A stretch of 42,587 nucleotides of DNA from contig CANSSJ010000012.1 of the NCBI GenBank assembly GCA_947649625.1, forward strand, positions 1-42,587, written 5' to 3'. The DNA is from an uncultured Bacillota bacterium (GTDB taxonomy: Bacteria; Bacillota; Clostridia; Oscillospirales; Oscillospiraceae). Positions 7,435-15,020 of the stretch are shown here, one piece after another (position 1 is the stretch's first letter; the number at the start of each line of letters is the position of its first letter). The position numbers and the translations under genes were made by a program. The notes beneath the pieces are model-generated. The model searched no databases. It had not been told where the DNA came from and saw only the letters and a list, made by a program, of their open reading frames with translations.

Positions 7435-7504
7435 TTTGCCACCTTCTTTTCAGTCGATAGCGTTAGTATGGAGCGGCTTTTTACCTTTCTTCCCAGGAAA
7501 TTTT

Positions 7505-7933
7505 TTATTCAGCGAAATCCCCTTCGGTCTCCTTCTGGGCCTTCTTCTCCTGCTGCTTCTCGATGAAGCCGGTCACCTTGTCCACCACCTCGGGCACCGT
7601 CTCGATAACCCGGTCCACGGTGGTGGCGGGGGGCGGGGCCACGGGGAGCAGCTTCACGCTGCCGTCCTCCCGGACGACGAGGAACGCCACCGGCTCCAGC
7701 TTGGCGCTGGCCGCGCTGCCGCCGCCGAAGCCCTCCTTGGGGGCTCCCGCCTTGGTGGTAAACTCGGTCCCGCCGCCCCCCATGCCAAAGGACATGCGGG
7801 ACACGGGGATGAGGGTAACGCCCTCCGCGTGAATGGGTGTGCCGACAATGGTGTTGGCGTCCGCCATCGTCTTGATATGCTCCATCGTAATCTTCATCAG
7901 CTCGCCAAGGGAGTTCTTCTTCTCCTGTTCCAT
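7505..7933 (-). CDS. gerW: GerW family sporulation protein (YtfJ)
   Basis: GerW/YtfJ is a small spore protein needed for normal germination in Bacillus; its chemistry is not known. The 142-residue protein shows the family core: LGELMKITMEHIKTMADANTIVG, GVTLIPVSRMSFGMGGGG, the glycine-rich FGGGSAASAKLEPVAFLVV, and VKLLPV. The tail is acidic and lysine-rich. It follows the DUF2953 gene by 3 bases, the same pairing as ytfI-ytfJ of Bacillus. Its presence is the clearest sign that the organism belongs to a spore-forming lineage. Confidence 0.94.
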   Translation of the reverse strand: MEQEKKNSLGELMKITMEHIKTMADANTIVGTPIHAEGVTLIPVSRMSFGMGGGGTEFTTKAGAPKEGFGGGSAASAKLEPVAFLVVREDGSVKLLPVAPPPATTVDRVIETVPEVVDKVTGFIEKQQEKKAQKETEGDFAE

Positions 7934-7936
7934 CAG

Positions 7937-8578
7937 TTATGCCGCCTTTCTCCGTTTTAGTTTCAGCCGCTTTCTCGCGGCAAGCGCTCCAAACAGGGCT
8001 TTCCAGCCCGCCCGCAGGCCGATACAGACCACCGTCCCGATTTTGATGGACAGGGCGGCCTGACCGTACACCGTCGTCCCTGGGGCGTCGAAGTCCAGCT
8101 TCACCCGGGCTGTACCGTCCTTCACATGGAACGCCTTGGTCAGAGGGTACCACAGGGCTCCCAGAGCAGCGTTGGCCTGACCGTAAAGCATGGCTGCGTC
8201 CGCCGGGTCAGGACCTCCCGCCGTCAGCTCTATCTCCAGCACATCCACCCGCAGGCCCCGCCACATGCCCTTGCCTGCCTCCAGTCCCACGGGAAGCAGG
8301 GCCTGAGCGTACTCCAGCGCGCCGCCGATCTTCTCCGGCAGAGGGGCTGGGGGCTTCTCCTTTTTAGGCTTCTTGGGCTCTTTTTTCTTTTTAGGCTTCC
8401 TGGGCTTCTTCGGCTTCTCCTCCCTGGGTTTCATGGGGAGGATTTTTATGTTGAATTTCCCCAACCGTATCCACAGGAAAAATCCATCCGCGTTAAACTC
8501 CGCCCGGCCGCCCACCCGGACCTGCCCGATGAGGAACAGGACCAGCACCACAACGGCCAGGATATGGACGGCCCTCAT
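7937..8578 (-). CDS. DUF2953 membrane-anchored protein (YtfI-like)
   Basis: This 213-residue protein has an N-terminal membrane segment (residues about 3-20, HILAVVVLVLFLIGQV), then a long lysine/proline-rich linker (KPREEKPKKPRKPKKKKEPKKPK region, about 49-75), then the DUF2953 core (GLRVDVLEIELTAGGPDPADAAMLYGQANAALGAL, quoted for position only). Members are found in spore formers next to gerW, and the function is unknown. The charged linker is much longer than the compact family average by impression and may lie along the membrane surface. The start codon overlaps the scpB stop by 4 bases, so translation is coupled. Confidence 0.88.
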   Translation of the reverse strand: MRAVHILAVVVLVLFLIGQVRVGGRAEFNADGFFLWIRLGKFNIKILPMKPREEKPKKPRKPKKKKEPKKPKKEKPPAPLPEKIGGALEYAQALLPVGLEAGKGMWRGLRVDVLEIELTAGGPDPADAAMLYGQANAALGALWYPLTKAFHVKDGTARVKLDFDAPGTTVYGQAALSIKIGTVVCIGLRAGWKALFGALAARKRLKLKRRKAA

Positions 8579-9207
8579 GTCTCCTCCGCCGGGGACTCCG
8601 GCGGCTCAGCGGGCGGCTCCTCCTCCAGAGTTTCCGCCTCCCGGAGGCGTTGGAGGCTGGCTTCCAGCTCCAGGGTCATCTGGCTGCCCTCCTGAGACTG
8701 GCTGGGCAGCTCAGGCAGCTCATCCAGGCTGGACAGGCCAAAAGAGCGCAGAAAATTTTTGGTAGTTCTAAACTGTACCGGCCGGCCGGGGACGGCCAGG
8801 CGGCCCGCCTCCTCGATGAGCTCCCGTTCCAGCAGCAGACCCATGGTGTAAGAGCTGTCCACCCCCCGGACCTGGTCCACATAAGCCCGGGTCACGGGCT
8901 GGTAGTAGGCGATGATGGACAGCACCTCCAGCGCCGGCTGGGACAGCCGGGCGGGCTTGCGGCTCTCCAGGGTCTTGCGGACGTATCCGGCGAACTCGGG
9001 GGCGGAACACAGCTGGTAGCTGGTATCCAGCCGCACCAGACGGATGCCCCGGCGGTCGTAGCTGTATTGGTCCATCAGCCGCTGGGCCACCGCGTCCAGG
9101 GTGGGCCGGTCCACCTCCAGCCCCAGGCACAGCCGCTCCACCGCCACCGGCTCCCCGGCGGCGAACAGCACCCCCTCCAGGGCGGATTCCAGCTCTTTGA
9201 TCTCCAT
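8575..9207 (-). CDS. scpB: Segregation and condensation protein B
   Basis: ScpB is the winged-helix dimer that bridges ScpA in the SMC-ScpAB condensin, which compacts and segregates the nucleoid. The 210-residue protein begins MEIKELESALEGVLFAAGEP, as in the family, followed by RPARLSQPALEVLSIIAYYQPVTR and VPGRPVQFRTTKNFLRSFGL. The start at 9207 is supported by AAAGGAG 9 bases upstream; a longer frame to 9492 runs antiparallel to nothing useful and overlaps scpA, so it was trimmed. The last 40 residues are glutamate- and proline-rich. About 100 bases holding a palindrome separate it from scpA. Confidence 0.95.
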   Translation of the reverse strand: MEIKELESALEGVLFAAGEPVAVERLCLGLEVDRPTLDAVAQRLMDQYSYDRRGIRLVRLDTSYQLCSAPEFAGYVRKTLESRKPARLSQPALEVLSIIAYYQPVTRAYVDQVRGVDSSYTMGLLLERELIEEAGRLAVPGRPVQFRTTKNFLRSFGLSSLDELPELPSQSQEGSQMTLELEASLQRLREAETLEEEPPAEPPESPAEET

Positions 9208-9242
9208 TCGGGGGCACTCCTTTCTGGCCTCGCCGGCCGGGC

Positions 9243-9266
9243 GTTCCTTTCTTGAAAGAAAGGAAC
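9243..9266. repeat. Perfect 11-bp palindrome between scpA and scpB
   Basis: GTTCCTTTCTT and AAGAAAGGAAC are separated by GA. A second small hairpin, GAAAAAC TTC GTTTTTC, follows at 9280-9299 on the plus strand. There is no long U-run on the minus strand, so a full terminator is not obvious. It could be an RNA processing or attenuation site inside the scpAB transcript, or a dispersed repeat. Confidence 0.7.
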
Positions 9267-9307
9267 CGAAAGAACTTTGGCGAAAAACTTCGTTTTTCTT
9301 CCAGGAT

Positions 9308-10102
9308 TCAATAATTCTCTGAGGTAAACTCCACCGCGCCCTCCTCCCGGGTGCAGGTGACAGTGCAGTCCGACTCGGTGCCCGCCAGCAGCAGACGGCG
9401 GGCCTTGCACAGCTCCAACACCGCCAGGAAGGTGGCCACCACCTCCGAGCGGCTGCGGCTGCCCTTAAACAGGGCCCGGAACCGGGTGACACCGAAGGAG
9501 ATCAGCCGCCTGATGATCTCCCCCGCCTTGTCGGCCACGGGGTAGGGCTCCCGGCCCACGATGCCCTGGAAGGCGGACACCGGCGGGGGCAGCTTGTTGT
9601 CCAGCCTGCCCAGCACGTCGGTCATGGCCCTGAGCAGGTCGCTCCTGTCGTGGACATAGCGGTAGATTTTATCGGGCTGGACCGCCTCGGGCACTTTGGT
9701 CAGGTAGTCCTGGCCAATCTGATAGCGGCTGTCCAGGGCGGGTACCACCGCTTTGATTTTCAGGTAGTTTTCATTGCGCTGGTGGGCCTCCAGGGTGGCA
9801 ATGAGCTGTTCCATCTCGCTCATGGCCTCCTCGTCGTTGATGGACAGCAGCATCCGGGTCTTGATATACACCAGATGAGAGGCCATGGTCACAAAGTCGC
9901 TGGCCACCTCCAGGTCCAGTTCCTTCCGCTTGTTCATCCACTCCATGTACTGGTCCAGAATGAGGGAAATCTGGATGTCCTTGATCTCCAGCTTGTTCTT
10001 GCTCAGCAGGTGGAGAATCAGGTCCAGAGGGCCCACAAAATCCTCCATGTTCTCCTCTTTTGCCTTCACCACCCCTTCCAGGTGGTAAATGGGTGCCTCC
10101 AA
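9308..10102 (-). CDS. scpA: Segregation and condensation protein A (TTG start)
   Basis: ScpA is the kleisin that closes the SMC ring and binds ScpB. The 264-residue protein contains FVGPLDLILHLLSKNKLEI near the N-terminus (canonical EGPLDLLLHLI), LVYIKTRMLL, and a C-terminal winged-helix ending TFLAVLELCKARRL. The best start is TTG at 10102. GGGGAGG lies exactly 7 bases upstream, and the next in-frame ATG (about residue 19) would cut into the conserved region. A promoter lies about 30 bases ahead of this start. Upstream is the 409-base stretch with the candidate small-RNA locus. scpA, scpB, the DUF2953 gene, gerW and probably the carboxypeptidase gene form one transcription unit. Confidence 0.93.
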   Translation of the reverse strand: MEAPIYHLEGVVKAKEENMEDFVGPLDLILHLLSKNKLEIKDIQISLILDQYMEWMNKRKELDLEVASDFVTMASHLVYIKTRMLLSINDEEAMSEMEQLIATLEAHQRNENYLKIKAVVPALDSRYQIGQDYLTKVPEAVQPDKIYRYVHDRSDLLRAMTDVLGRLDNKLPPPVSAFQGIVGREPYPVADKAGEIIRRLISFGVTRFRALFKGSRSRSEVVATFLAVLELCKARRLLLAGTESDCTVTCTREEGAVEFTSENY

Positions 10103-10139
10103 GGGCCCACCTCCCCATTTTAGGATTATCTTTCCTGTT

Positions 10140-10168
10140 ATTATAACAGTTTGTCCAAGAAAAGACAA
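10140..10168 (-). promoter_or_regulatory. Predicted scpA operon promoter
   Basis: On the minus strand TTGTCT (10168-10163), a 17-base spacer and a perfect TATAAT (10145-10140) precede the scpA start by about 38 bases. The -10 sits inside the small palindrome CTGTTA TTA TAACAG (10135-10149). This gives scpA its own promoter, separate from the minus-strand promoter at 10472-10500. Confidence 0.75.
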
Positions 10169-10181
10169 GATAAAATCACAG

Positions 10182-10193
10182 GAACGTATGTTC
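10182..10193. promoter_or_regulatory. LexA/DinR-box-like palindrome
   Basis: GAACGTATGTTC matches the Firmicutes LexA core GAACNNNNGTTC. The flanking bases differ from the full CGAAC...GTTCG form at both ends. It lies 10 bases upstream of the plus-strand -35 box at 10204 and 13 bases upstream of the scpA -35 box, so it could affect either promoter. Single 8-base half-site matches occur by chance, so this is only suggestive. Confidence 0.4.
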
Positions 10194-10203
10194 TTCCAAA
10201 ATA

Positions 10204-10232
10204 TTGACATACTTCTCTGTTTCTGCTAAAAT
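10204..10232 (+). promoter_or_regulatory. Consensus promoter of the 27-residue peptide transcript
   Basis: TTGACA (10204-10209), 17 bases and TAAAAT (10227-10232): 11 of 12 consensus positions. Transcription would start near 10239 and run toward the shared terminator at 10379-10408. The leader has two competing pairings of ACACC (10293-10297): with GGTGT at 10256-10260, or with GGTGT at 10309-10313, which would cover the ribosome binding site. Confidence 0.8.
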
Positions 10233-10317
10233 CGTACTGGTTCCATTGAGAACCGGGTGTCGCAGTATTTGCTTCGTCTTTGGCGGTCAGCAACACCATC
10301 CGAAAGGGGGTGTGCCT

Positions 10318-10401
10318 ATGCCCCTTACCATTACCTGGCATTGGTTCGGTTTTACTTGGACCATCAGGGTAAAAAGGGACAACCGCCACCCTGCACGGTG
10401 A
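10318..10401 (+). CDS. 27-residue cationic aromatic peptide, candidate type I toxin-like
   Basis: The reading frame starts ATG at 10318 with AAAGGGGG 7 bases upstream and ends TGA at 10401. The peptide begins MPLTITWHW, has FGFTWTIRVKR in the middle and ends DNRHPAR: three tryptophans, two phenylalanines and a net positive charge of about +4, alternating hydrophobic and polar residues. I do not recognise a named family. The last six codons form one arm of the transcription terminator. It has its own consensus promoter, a structured leader of about 80 bases, and a convergent antisense transcript over its 3' end. These traits fit type I toxins, but the peptide has no obvious membrane-spanning helix, and a regulatory leader or other small-protein role is possible. 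Confidence 0.6.
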   Translation: MPLTITWHWFGFTWTIRVKRDNRHPAR

Positions 10402-10412
10402 CGGTTGTTTCT
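10371..10412. terminator. Bidirectional terminator shared by two convergent small transcripts
   Basis: ACAACCG (10379-10385) pairs with CGGTTGT (10402-10408) and CACC (10387-10390) with GGTG (10397-10400), leaving a 6-base loop and one mismatch. Toward the minus strand it is followed by five Us (10375-10371). Toward the plus strand it is followed by a shorter TTTCT. The stem overlaps the last codons of the 27-residue frame. Confidence 0.8.
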
Positions 10413-10465
10413 CTAAAATAACCCAATCCATAAAGGGCTGACCGCTTTACTGCGGCACCTTTTAT
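10371..10465 (-). ncRNA. Predicted ~95-nt antisense RNA opposite the peptide message
   Basis: From the promoter at 10500-10472, transcription would start near 10465 and end in the U-run at about 10371. It overlaps the 3' 40 bases of the plus-strand message, including the codons for the peptide's C-terminus. Its 5' part folds as CCGC AGTAAA GCGG. No start codon with a ribosome binding site was found in it. If it reads through, it could also act as an upstream leader of scpA, so an attenuator is the main alternative. Confidence 0.5.
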
Positions 10466-10471
10466 GCTTTC

Positions 10472-10500
10472 ATTTTACCACTCCGCCGCCGCCCTGTCAA
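10472..10500 (-). promoter_or_regulatory. Consensus minus-strand promoter facing the peptide gene
   Basis: TTGACA (10500-10495), 17 bases and TAAAAT (10477-10472) on the minus strand: the same two hexamers and spacing as the opposing promoter at 10204-10232. It lies just downstream of the engB stop codon, so it is not placed to drive engB. Confidence 0.8.
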
Positions 10501-10511
10501 GGTCGAGGCGG

Positions 10512-11105
10512 TCATTTTTCAATCCCCGCGAAGATGGCCGACAGCAGCTCTTCCCGGCCGGTGCCTTTCTCGGCGGAGAAGGGGATGAGCCGGTCCCCCT
10601 CCCCCAGCTCCAGGGTATCCCGGATGGCCTGGAAGTTGGGCTCCACCTCGCTCTTTTTCAGCTTATCCAGCTTGTTGGCCACGATAATCAGAGGACAGCC
10701 GGTATCCTTGAACCACCGGAACATGGTGCGGTCGTCGGCGGTAGGCTTGTGGCGAGAGTCCACGATCATCACCCCCAGGGTAAGCAGGTCGGGCCGGGCG
10801 AAGTAGTCCTCCATCAGCCTCCCCCAGCGGTCCCGCTCCGCCTTGGACACCTTGGCATAGCCGTAGCCCGGCAGGTCCACCAGATAGAAGGCCCCGTCAA
10901 TATCGAAGTAGTTCACATGGACGGTCTTTCCCGGGGCGGCCCCCACCCGGGCAAAGTTTTTCCGGTTGAGGAGACGGTTAATGACCGAGGACTTGCCCAC
11001 GTTGGACCGCCCGGCGAAGGCCACCTGAGGCCGACCGTCCTGAATGAAGTTTTTCTGAGAGACGGCGGACAGCACAAACTCCGCCTTTTGCAGATTGACA
11101 GCCAT
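10512..11105 (-). CDS. engB: Ribosome biogenesis GTP-binding protein EngB (YsxC/YihA)
   Basis: EngB is an essential GTPase for late assembly of the 50S subunit. The 197-residue protein has G1 GRSNVGKSS (32-40), a G2 threonine in GKTVHVNYF, G3 DLPGYG (77-82), G4 NKLDK and a G5-like FSAEKGTG. It directly follows lon (11 bases), the usual lonA-ysxC order in Firmicutes. Its 3' side borders the minus-strand promoter of the candidate antisense RNA. Confidence 0.97.
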   Translation of the reverse strand: MAVNLQKAEFVLSAVSQKNFIQDGRPQVAFAGRSNVGKSSVINRLLNRKNFARVGAAPGKTVHVNYFDIDGAFYLVDLPGYGYAKVSKAERDRWGRLMEDYFARPDLLTLGVMIVDSRHKPTADDRTMFRWFKDTGCPLIIVANKLDKLKKSEVEPNFQAIRDTLELGEGDRLIPFSAEKGTGREELLSAIFAGIEK

Positions 11106-11116
11106 TGCAGGCCTCC

Positions 11117-13546
11117 TTATTGGCTCATACGGGAACCGCTCTCCCCCTGGGGCACGGGAGGCAGCTCGGGCAGGGCCCCGCTCTTTCTGGGCCGGCCCCG
11201 CCTGCGGGGGGCGGGAACTTCCAGCGGCCGGTTCAGGGCCTGGGTCAGCACCTGATCCGCCCGCTCCACCAGGATGAACTGGAGGGCCTTGCGCACCGTC
11301 TGGTCGATCTCTTCCAAATCTTTGGCGTTGTCAGCGGGGATGATAACTGTTTTAATGCCGTTGCGGAAGGCGGCCATGGTCTTTTCCTTCAAGCCTCCGA
11401 TGGGCAGCACCCGTCCCCGGAGAGTGACCTCCCCGGTCATGGCGAGTCCCCGGCGCACGGAGACGCCAGTGAGGGCGGACACCATGGCGGTGGCGATGGC
11501 GATGCCGGCGGAGGGGCCGTCCTTGGGCACCGCCCCCTCCGGGAAGTGGACGTGAATGTCCTTCTCCTTGTAGAAGTCGGCGGGGAGGTTCAGCCGGCCG
11601 GCCTGGCTGCGGATGAAGCTGAGGGCGGCGTGGGCCGACTCCTTCATCACGTCCCCCAGGTTGCCGGTGAGCTCCACCTTGCCGGAGCCGGGGACCACGT
11701 TGACCTCCACCTCCAACAGCTCGCCCCCCACGGAGGTCCAGGCCAGGCCGTTGACCACGCCCACACGCTCCTCCAGAGCCTGGCGCTCGGGGTGATAACG
11801 GGGCACGCCCAGATACTCCTCCAGGTCCTTTTCTGTAATGCGGATAGACTTTACATTCTCTGACACCACCTTCATTGCCGCCTTGCGGCAGATGGCGGCC
11901 AGCCGGCGCTCCAGCACACGGACCCCGGATTCCCGGGTGTAGGCAGCGATGATCTCCCGCAGGGCGCCGTCGGACACCTTCAGCTGCTGCCTGGACAGCC
12001 CGTGGCGCTTGCTCTCCTTGGGCAGCAGGTGCTTTTTGGCGATCTGCACCTTCTCCTCGTCGGTGTAGCTGGACAGCTCGATCACTTCCATCCGGTCCAG
12101 CAGGGGCCGGGGGATGGTGTCAGTGGTGTTGGCGGTGGTGATAAACATGACCTGGGACAGGTCGAAGGGAATTTCCAAAAAGTTGTCCCGGAAGGTGGAA
12201 TTCTGCTCTCCGTCCAGCACCTCCAGCAGGGCGGAGGCCGGGTCTCCCCGGTGGTCGCGGCCCAGCTTGTCGATCTCGTCCAGCAGGATGAGAGGGTTGC
12301 AGCTCTGGGCCTGATTGATGGCGGAGATGATCCGGCCGGGCATGGCCCCCACATAGGTCTTGCGGTGACCGCGAATTTCCGCCTCGTCGCTGACGCCCCC
12401 CAGAGATATCCGGGCCAGCTTCCGGTTCATGGCCCGGGCCATGGACATGGCGATGGAGGTCTTGCCCACCCCCGGCGGGCCCACCAGACAGACGATCTGC
12501 CCCTTCAATTTGGGGGCCAGCTGGCGGACAGCCACAAACTCCAGCACACGCTTTTTCACTTTGTCCAGGCCGAAATGGTCCTGGTCCAGCACCTTCCGGA
12601 CGGCGGAGACGTTGATTTTCTCCTTGGTCGTCCTGCCCCAGGGCAGCTCCAGGCAGGTATCCAGGTAGTTGCGCAGAACGGTGCCCTCGGAGGAGCTGTA
12701 GGACTGCTTGGCCAGACGGCTCAGCTCTTTGTTCAGCTTCTCCCGCACCGGGTCGGGGAGCTTGGACTTGGCGATCTTTTCCCGATACTCCTCGATCTCG
12801 TCGGCCTCCTCCCCCAGCTCGGACTGGATGGCCTTCATCTGCTCCCGCAGGTAGTAGTCCCGCTGGTTCTCGTTCATCTGTTCCCGGGCCCGCTCCTGAA
12901 TCTCCTGGTCCAGGGTAAGGATCTCCACCTCCCGCTCCAGCAGGCGGTACAGCTTCTCCAGCCTCCTGACAGGGCGCAGCTCCTCCAGGATGGACTGCTT
13001 GTCGCTGTTGCGCATGGGGATGTTCTGGGCAATATAGTCGGCGATATGGCCTGGTTCCTGGCTGGCCAGTATATGCACGATCAGGTCGGGAGACAGCTTG
13101 GGAGACAACTCGGCATAGTTCTGAAACAATTCATAGGCGGCCCGCATCAGGGCCTCCGTCCGGGCGCTCCCCCGCGCGGGGGACTCCCGAATCTCCCGCA
13201 CCTCCGCCTCCAGATAGGGTTCGGCGCGCAGCATCTGGAGCAGGCTGCCCCGGGCCGCGCCCTCCACCATCACCCGCACGTTATCCCCCGGCATCCGGAG
13301 GATCTGACGGATATTGGAGATGGTGCCCACCTGGTACAGGTCGTCCGGCCCAGGCTCCTCCGCCCCAATGTCCTTCTGCCCCACCAGGAACACCGGGCTG
13401 CCGGCAGTCATGGCCGCCTCCAGCGCCCGCACGGACGCCTCCCGGGCCACCTCAAAATGGATCAGCACGTTGGGAAACACCGTCAGTCCCCGCAGGGCGA
13501 TGACAGGCATGGTAGTAGTGTGGAGGATATCCCATTCTTTCGACAT
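11117..13546 (-). CDS. lon: ATP-dependent protease Lon (endopeptidase La)
   Basis: Lon is a cytoplasmic AAA+ protease that degrades misfolded and regulatory proteins. The 809-residue protein has the N-terminal substrate domain (about 10-200), a coiled-coil region, Walker A GPPGVGKTS (356-364), Walker B LILLDEIDK, and the Ser-Lys protease domain with KDGPSAG (Ser679) and GGLKEK (Lys722), spaced as in E. coli Lon. The tail after about residue 780 is basic and proline-rich (PRRRGRPRKSG) and is not part of the conserved fold; it has an AT-hook-like GRPRK. Between lon and clpX are two hairpins, so lon may have its own transcript. No CIRCE element was seen upstream. Confidence 0.97.
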   Translation of the reverse strand: MSKEWDILHTTTMPVIALRGLTVFPNVLIHFEVAREASVRALEAAMTAGSPVFLVGQKDIGAEEPGPDDLYQVGTISNIRQILRMPGDNVRVMVEGAARGSLLQMLRAEPYLEAEVREIRESPARGSARTEALMRAAYELFQNYAELSPKLSPDLIVHILASQEPGHIADYIAQNIPMRNSDKQSILEELRPVRRLEKLYRLLEREVEILTLDQEIQERAREQMNENQRDYYLREQMKAIQSELGEEADEIEEYREKIAKSKLPDPVREKLNKELSRLAKQSYSSSEGTVLRNYLDTCLELPWGRTTKEKINVSAVRKVLDQDHFGLDKVKKRVLEFVAVRQLAPKLKGQIVCLVGPPGVGKTSIAMSMARAMNRKLARISLGGVSDEAEIRGHRKTYVGAMPGRIISAINQAQSCNPLILLDEIDKLGRDHRGDPASALLEVLDGEQNSTFRDNFLEIPFDLSQVMFITTANTTDTIPRPLLDRMEVIELSSYTDEEKVQIAKKHLLPKESKRHGLSRQQLKVSDGALREIIAAYTRESGVRVLERRLAAICRKAAMKVVSENVKSIRITEKDLEEYLGVPRYHPERQALEERVGVVNGLAWTSVGGELLEVEVNVVPGSGKVELTGNLGDVMKESAHAALSFIRSQAGRLNLPADFYKEKDIHVHFPEGAVPKDGPSAGIAIATAMVSALTGVSVRRGLAMTGEVTLRGRVLPIGGLKEKTMAAFRNGIKTVIIPADNAKDLEEIDQTVRKALQFILVERADQVLTQALNRPLEVPAPRRRGRPRKSGALPELPPVPQGESGSRMSQ

Positions 13547-13612
13547 TGTTTGTCACTTCCTTTCAGGGGATATAAGGCTCCCTCAGAGAGGGAGGCGTTT
13601 ATAAGACAGTAC

Positions 13613-13653
13613 AGACGCCCCGCGCCCCGCTGTGGGGGCTCTGCGGGACGTCT
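13613..13653. terminator. Strong hairpin between clpX and lon
   Basis: AGACG/CGTCT, CCCGC/GCGGG and CCCC/GGGG form a stacked stem over 13613-13653, directly after the clpX stop on the minus strand. No U-run follows, so it may be a processing site or weak terminator. A second smaller hairpin, CTCCCTC AGA GAGGGAG, lies at 13578-13594 and resembles the arm of the REPIN-like units. Confidence 0.5.
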
Positions 13654-13668
13654 GGTCAATATCTTATG

Positions 13669-14997
13669 TCAACCGGCGTGGCCATAACGGCCAGTGGAGC
13701 CCGCCTGCTCTACCTGGAGGGAGGCCTTGCCCAGCTTGGGCCGCTGGGTACGCTCCGGATCCCGGACCAGCTCCGGACCCGCCCTGTCTCTGACGCAGCT
13801 CTCGGTGATGACCACTTTGACAATGGTGGGGTCGGAGGGGATGTCGTACATGATCTGATTCATGATCTCCTCCAGGATGGCCCGCAGGCCCCGGGCGCCG
13901 ATCTCCCGCTCCACCGCCCGCTCGGCCACTGCTTCCAGCGCCTCAGGGGCGAAGTCCAGCTCCACCTGGTCGTAATCCAGCAGCACTTTGTACTGCTTGA
14001 CCAGGGCATTCTTGGGCTCGGTGAGAATGCGCACCATCTGGCTCTTGTCCAGGGACTCCAGGGTGGTGACCACCGGCATACGGCCCACCAGCTCGGGGAT
14101 GATGCCGTACTTGAGCAGGTCCTGTGGCTGGATCTCGTTCATCAGCTCGCCCACATTCCGCTCCTTCTTGCTCTTAATCTCCGCGCCGAAGCCCAGAGAG
14201 CGCCTGTCCAGGCGGTTCTCAATGATCTTGTCGATGCCGTCGAAGGCCCCGCCGCAGATGAAGAGGATATTGTGGGTGTCGATCTGGATGAACTCCTGAT
14301 GGGGGTGTTTCCGCCCGCCCTGGGGCGGGACGTTGGCCACAGTGCCCTCCAGGATCTTCAGCAGGGCCTGCTGCACGCCCTCGCCGGACACATCCCGGGT
14401 GATAGAGGTATTTTCGCTCTTCCGGGCGATTTTATCCATCTCGTCAATATAGATGATGCCCCGCTCGGCCAGCTCGATGTCGTAGTCGGCGGCCTGGACC
14501 AGGCGCAGGAGGATGTTCTCCACGTCGTCGCCCACATAGCCCGCCTCGGTGAGGGTGGTGGCGTCGGCGATGGCGAAGGGCACCTTCAGCACCCGGGCCA
14601 GGGTCTGGGCGAAGAGGGTCTTGCCGCAGCCGGTGGGGCCCATAAGCAGGATGTTGCTCTTCTGCAGCTCCACGTCCTCCGCCCCGCCGAAGTAGATGCG
14701 CTTGTAGTGGTTGTACACCGCCACCGACAGAGCCATCTTGGCCTTCTCCTGGCCGATGATATACTGGTCCAGAACGGCGTGAATCTCCTTGGGTGTGGGG
14801 ATAACGTCGGGGATCTCCCCGGGAAACTGGGCGCTGTCCCCCTCCAGGAAGAGGGCGTCCTCCCCCATCGCCGCCATGCACAGGCCCACGCACTCGTCGC
14901 AGATGTAGACGCCGGGTCCGGCGATGATCCGCTTCACCTGATCCTGATGCTTGCCGCAGAACGAACAGCGTATTTTTTTATCCTCATTCCTTGCCAT
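13669..14997 (-). CDS. clpX: ATP-dependent Clp protease ATP-binding subunit ClpX
   Basis: ClpX unfolds substrates and feeds them to ClpP. The 442-residue protein has the N-terminal zinc-binding domain (Cys11, Cys14, Cys33, Cys36), Walker A GPTGCGKT (120-127), Walker [12 protein letters not shown], and a ClpP-docking loop reading LGF in place of IGF. After the conserved end near residue 400 there is an extra tail rich in R, E and G (ending STGRYGHAG), longer than usual. It follows clpP by 23 bases and is probably in one operon with tig and clpP. Confidence 0.97.
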   Translation of the reverse strand: MARNEDKKIRCSFCGKHQDQVKRIIAGPGVYICDECVGLCMAAMGEDALFLEGDSAQFPGEIPDVIPTPKEIHAVLDQYIIGQEKAKMALSVAVYNHYKRIYFGGAEDVELQKSNILLMGPTGCGKTLFAQTLARVLKVPFAIADATTLTEAGYVGDDVENILLRLVQAADYDIELAERGIIYIDEMDKIARKSENTSITRDVSGEGVQQALLKILEGTVANVPPQGGRKHPHQEFIQIDTHNILFICGGAFDGIDKIIENRLDRRSLGFGAEIKSKKERNVGELMNEIQPQDLLKYGIIPELVGRMPVVTTLESLDKSQMVRILTEPKNALVKQYKVLLDYDQVELDFAPEALEAVAERAVEREIGARGLRAILEEIMNQIMYDIPSDPTIVKVVITESCVRDRAGPELVRDPERTQRPKLGKASLQVEQAGSTGRYGHAG

Positions 14998-15020
14998 GAC
15001 TGCACCTCGATTTCAGTCAG

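Noticed and set aside
10141-10431. 96-codon minus-strand frame across the small-RNA locus
   Set aside because: It lacks a ribosome binding site, runs through the terminator and overlaps the scpA promoter region.
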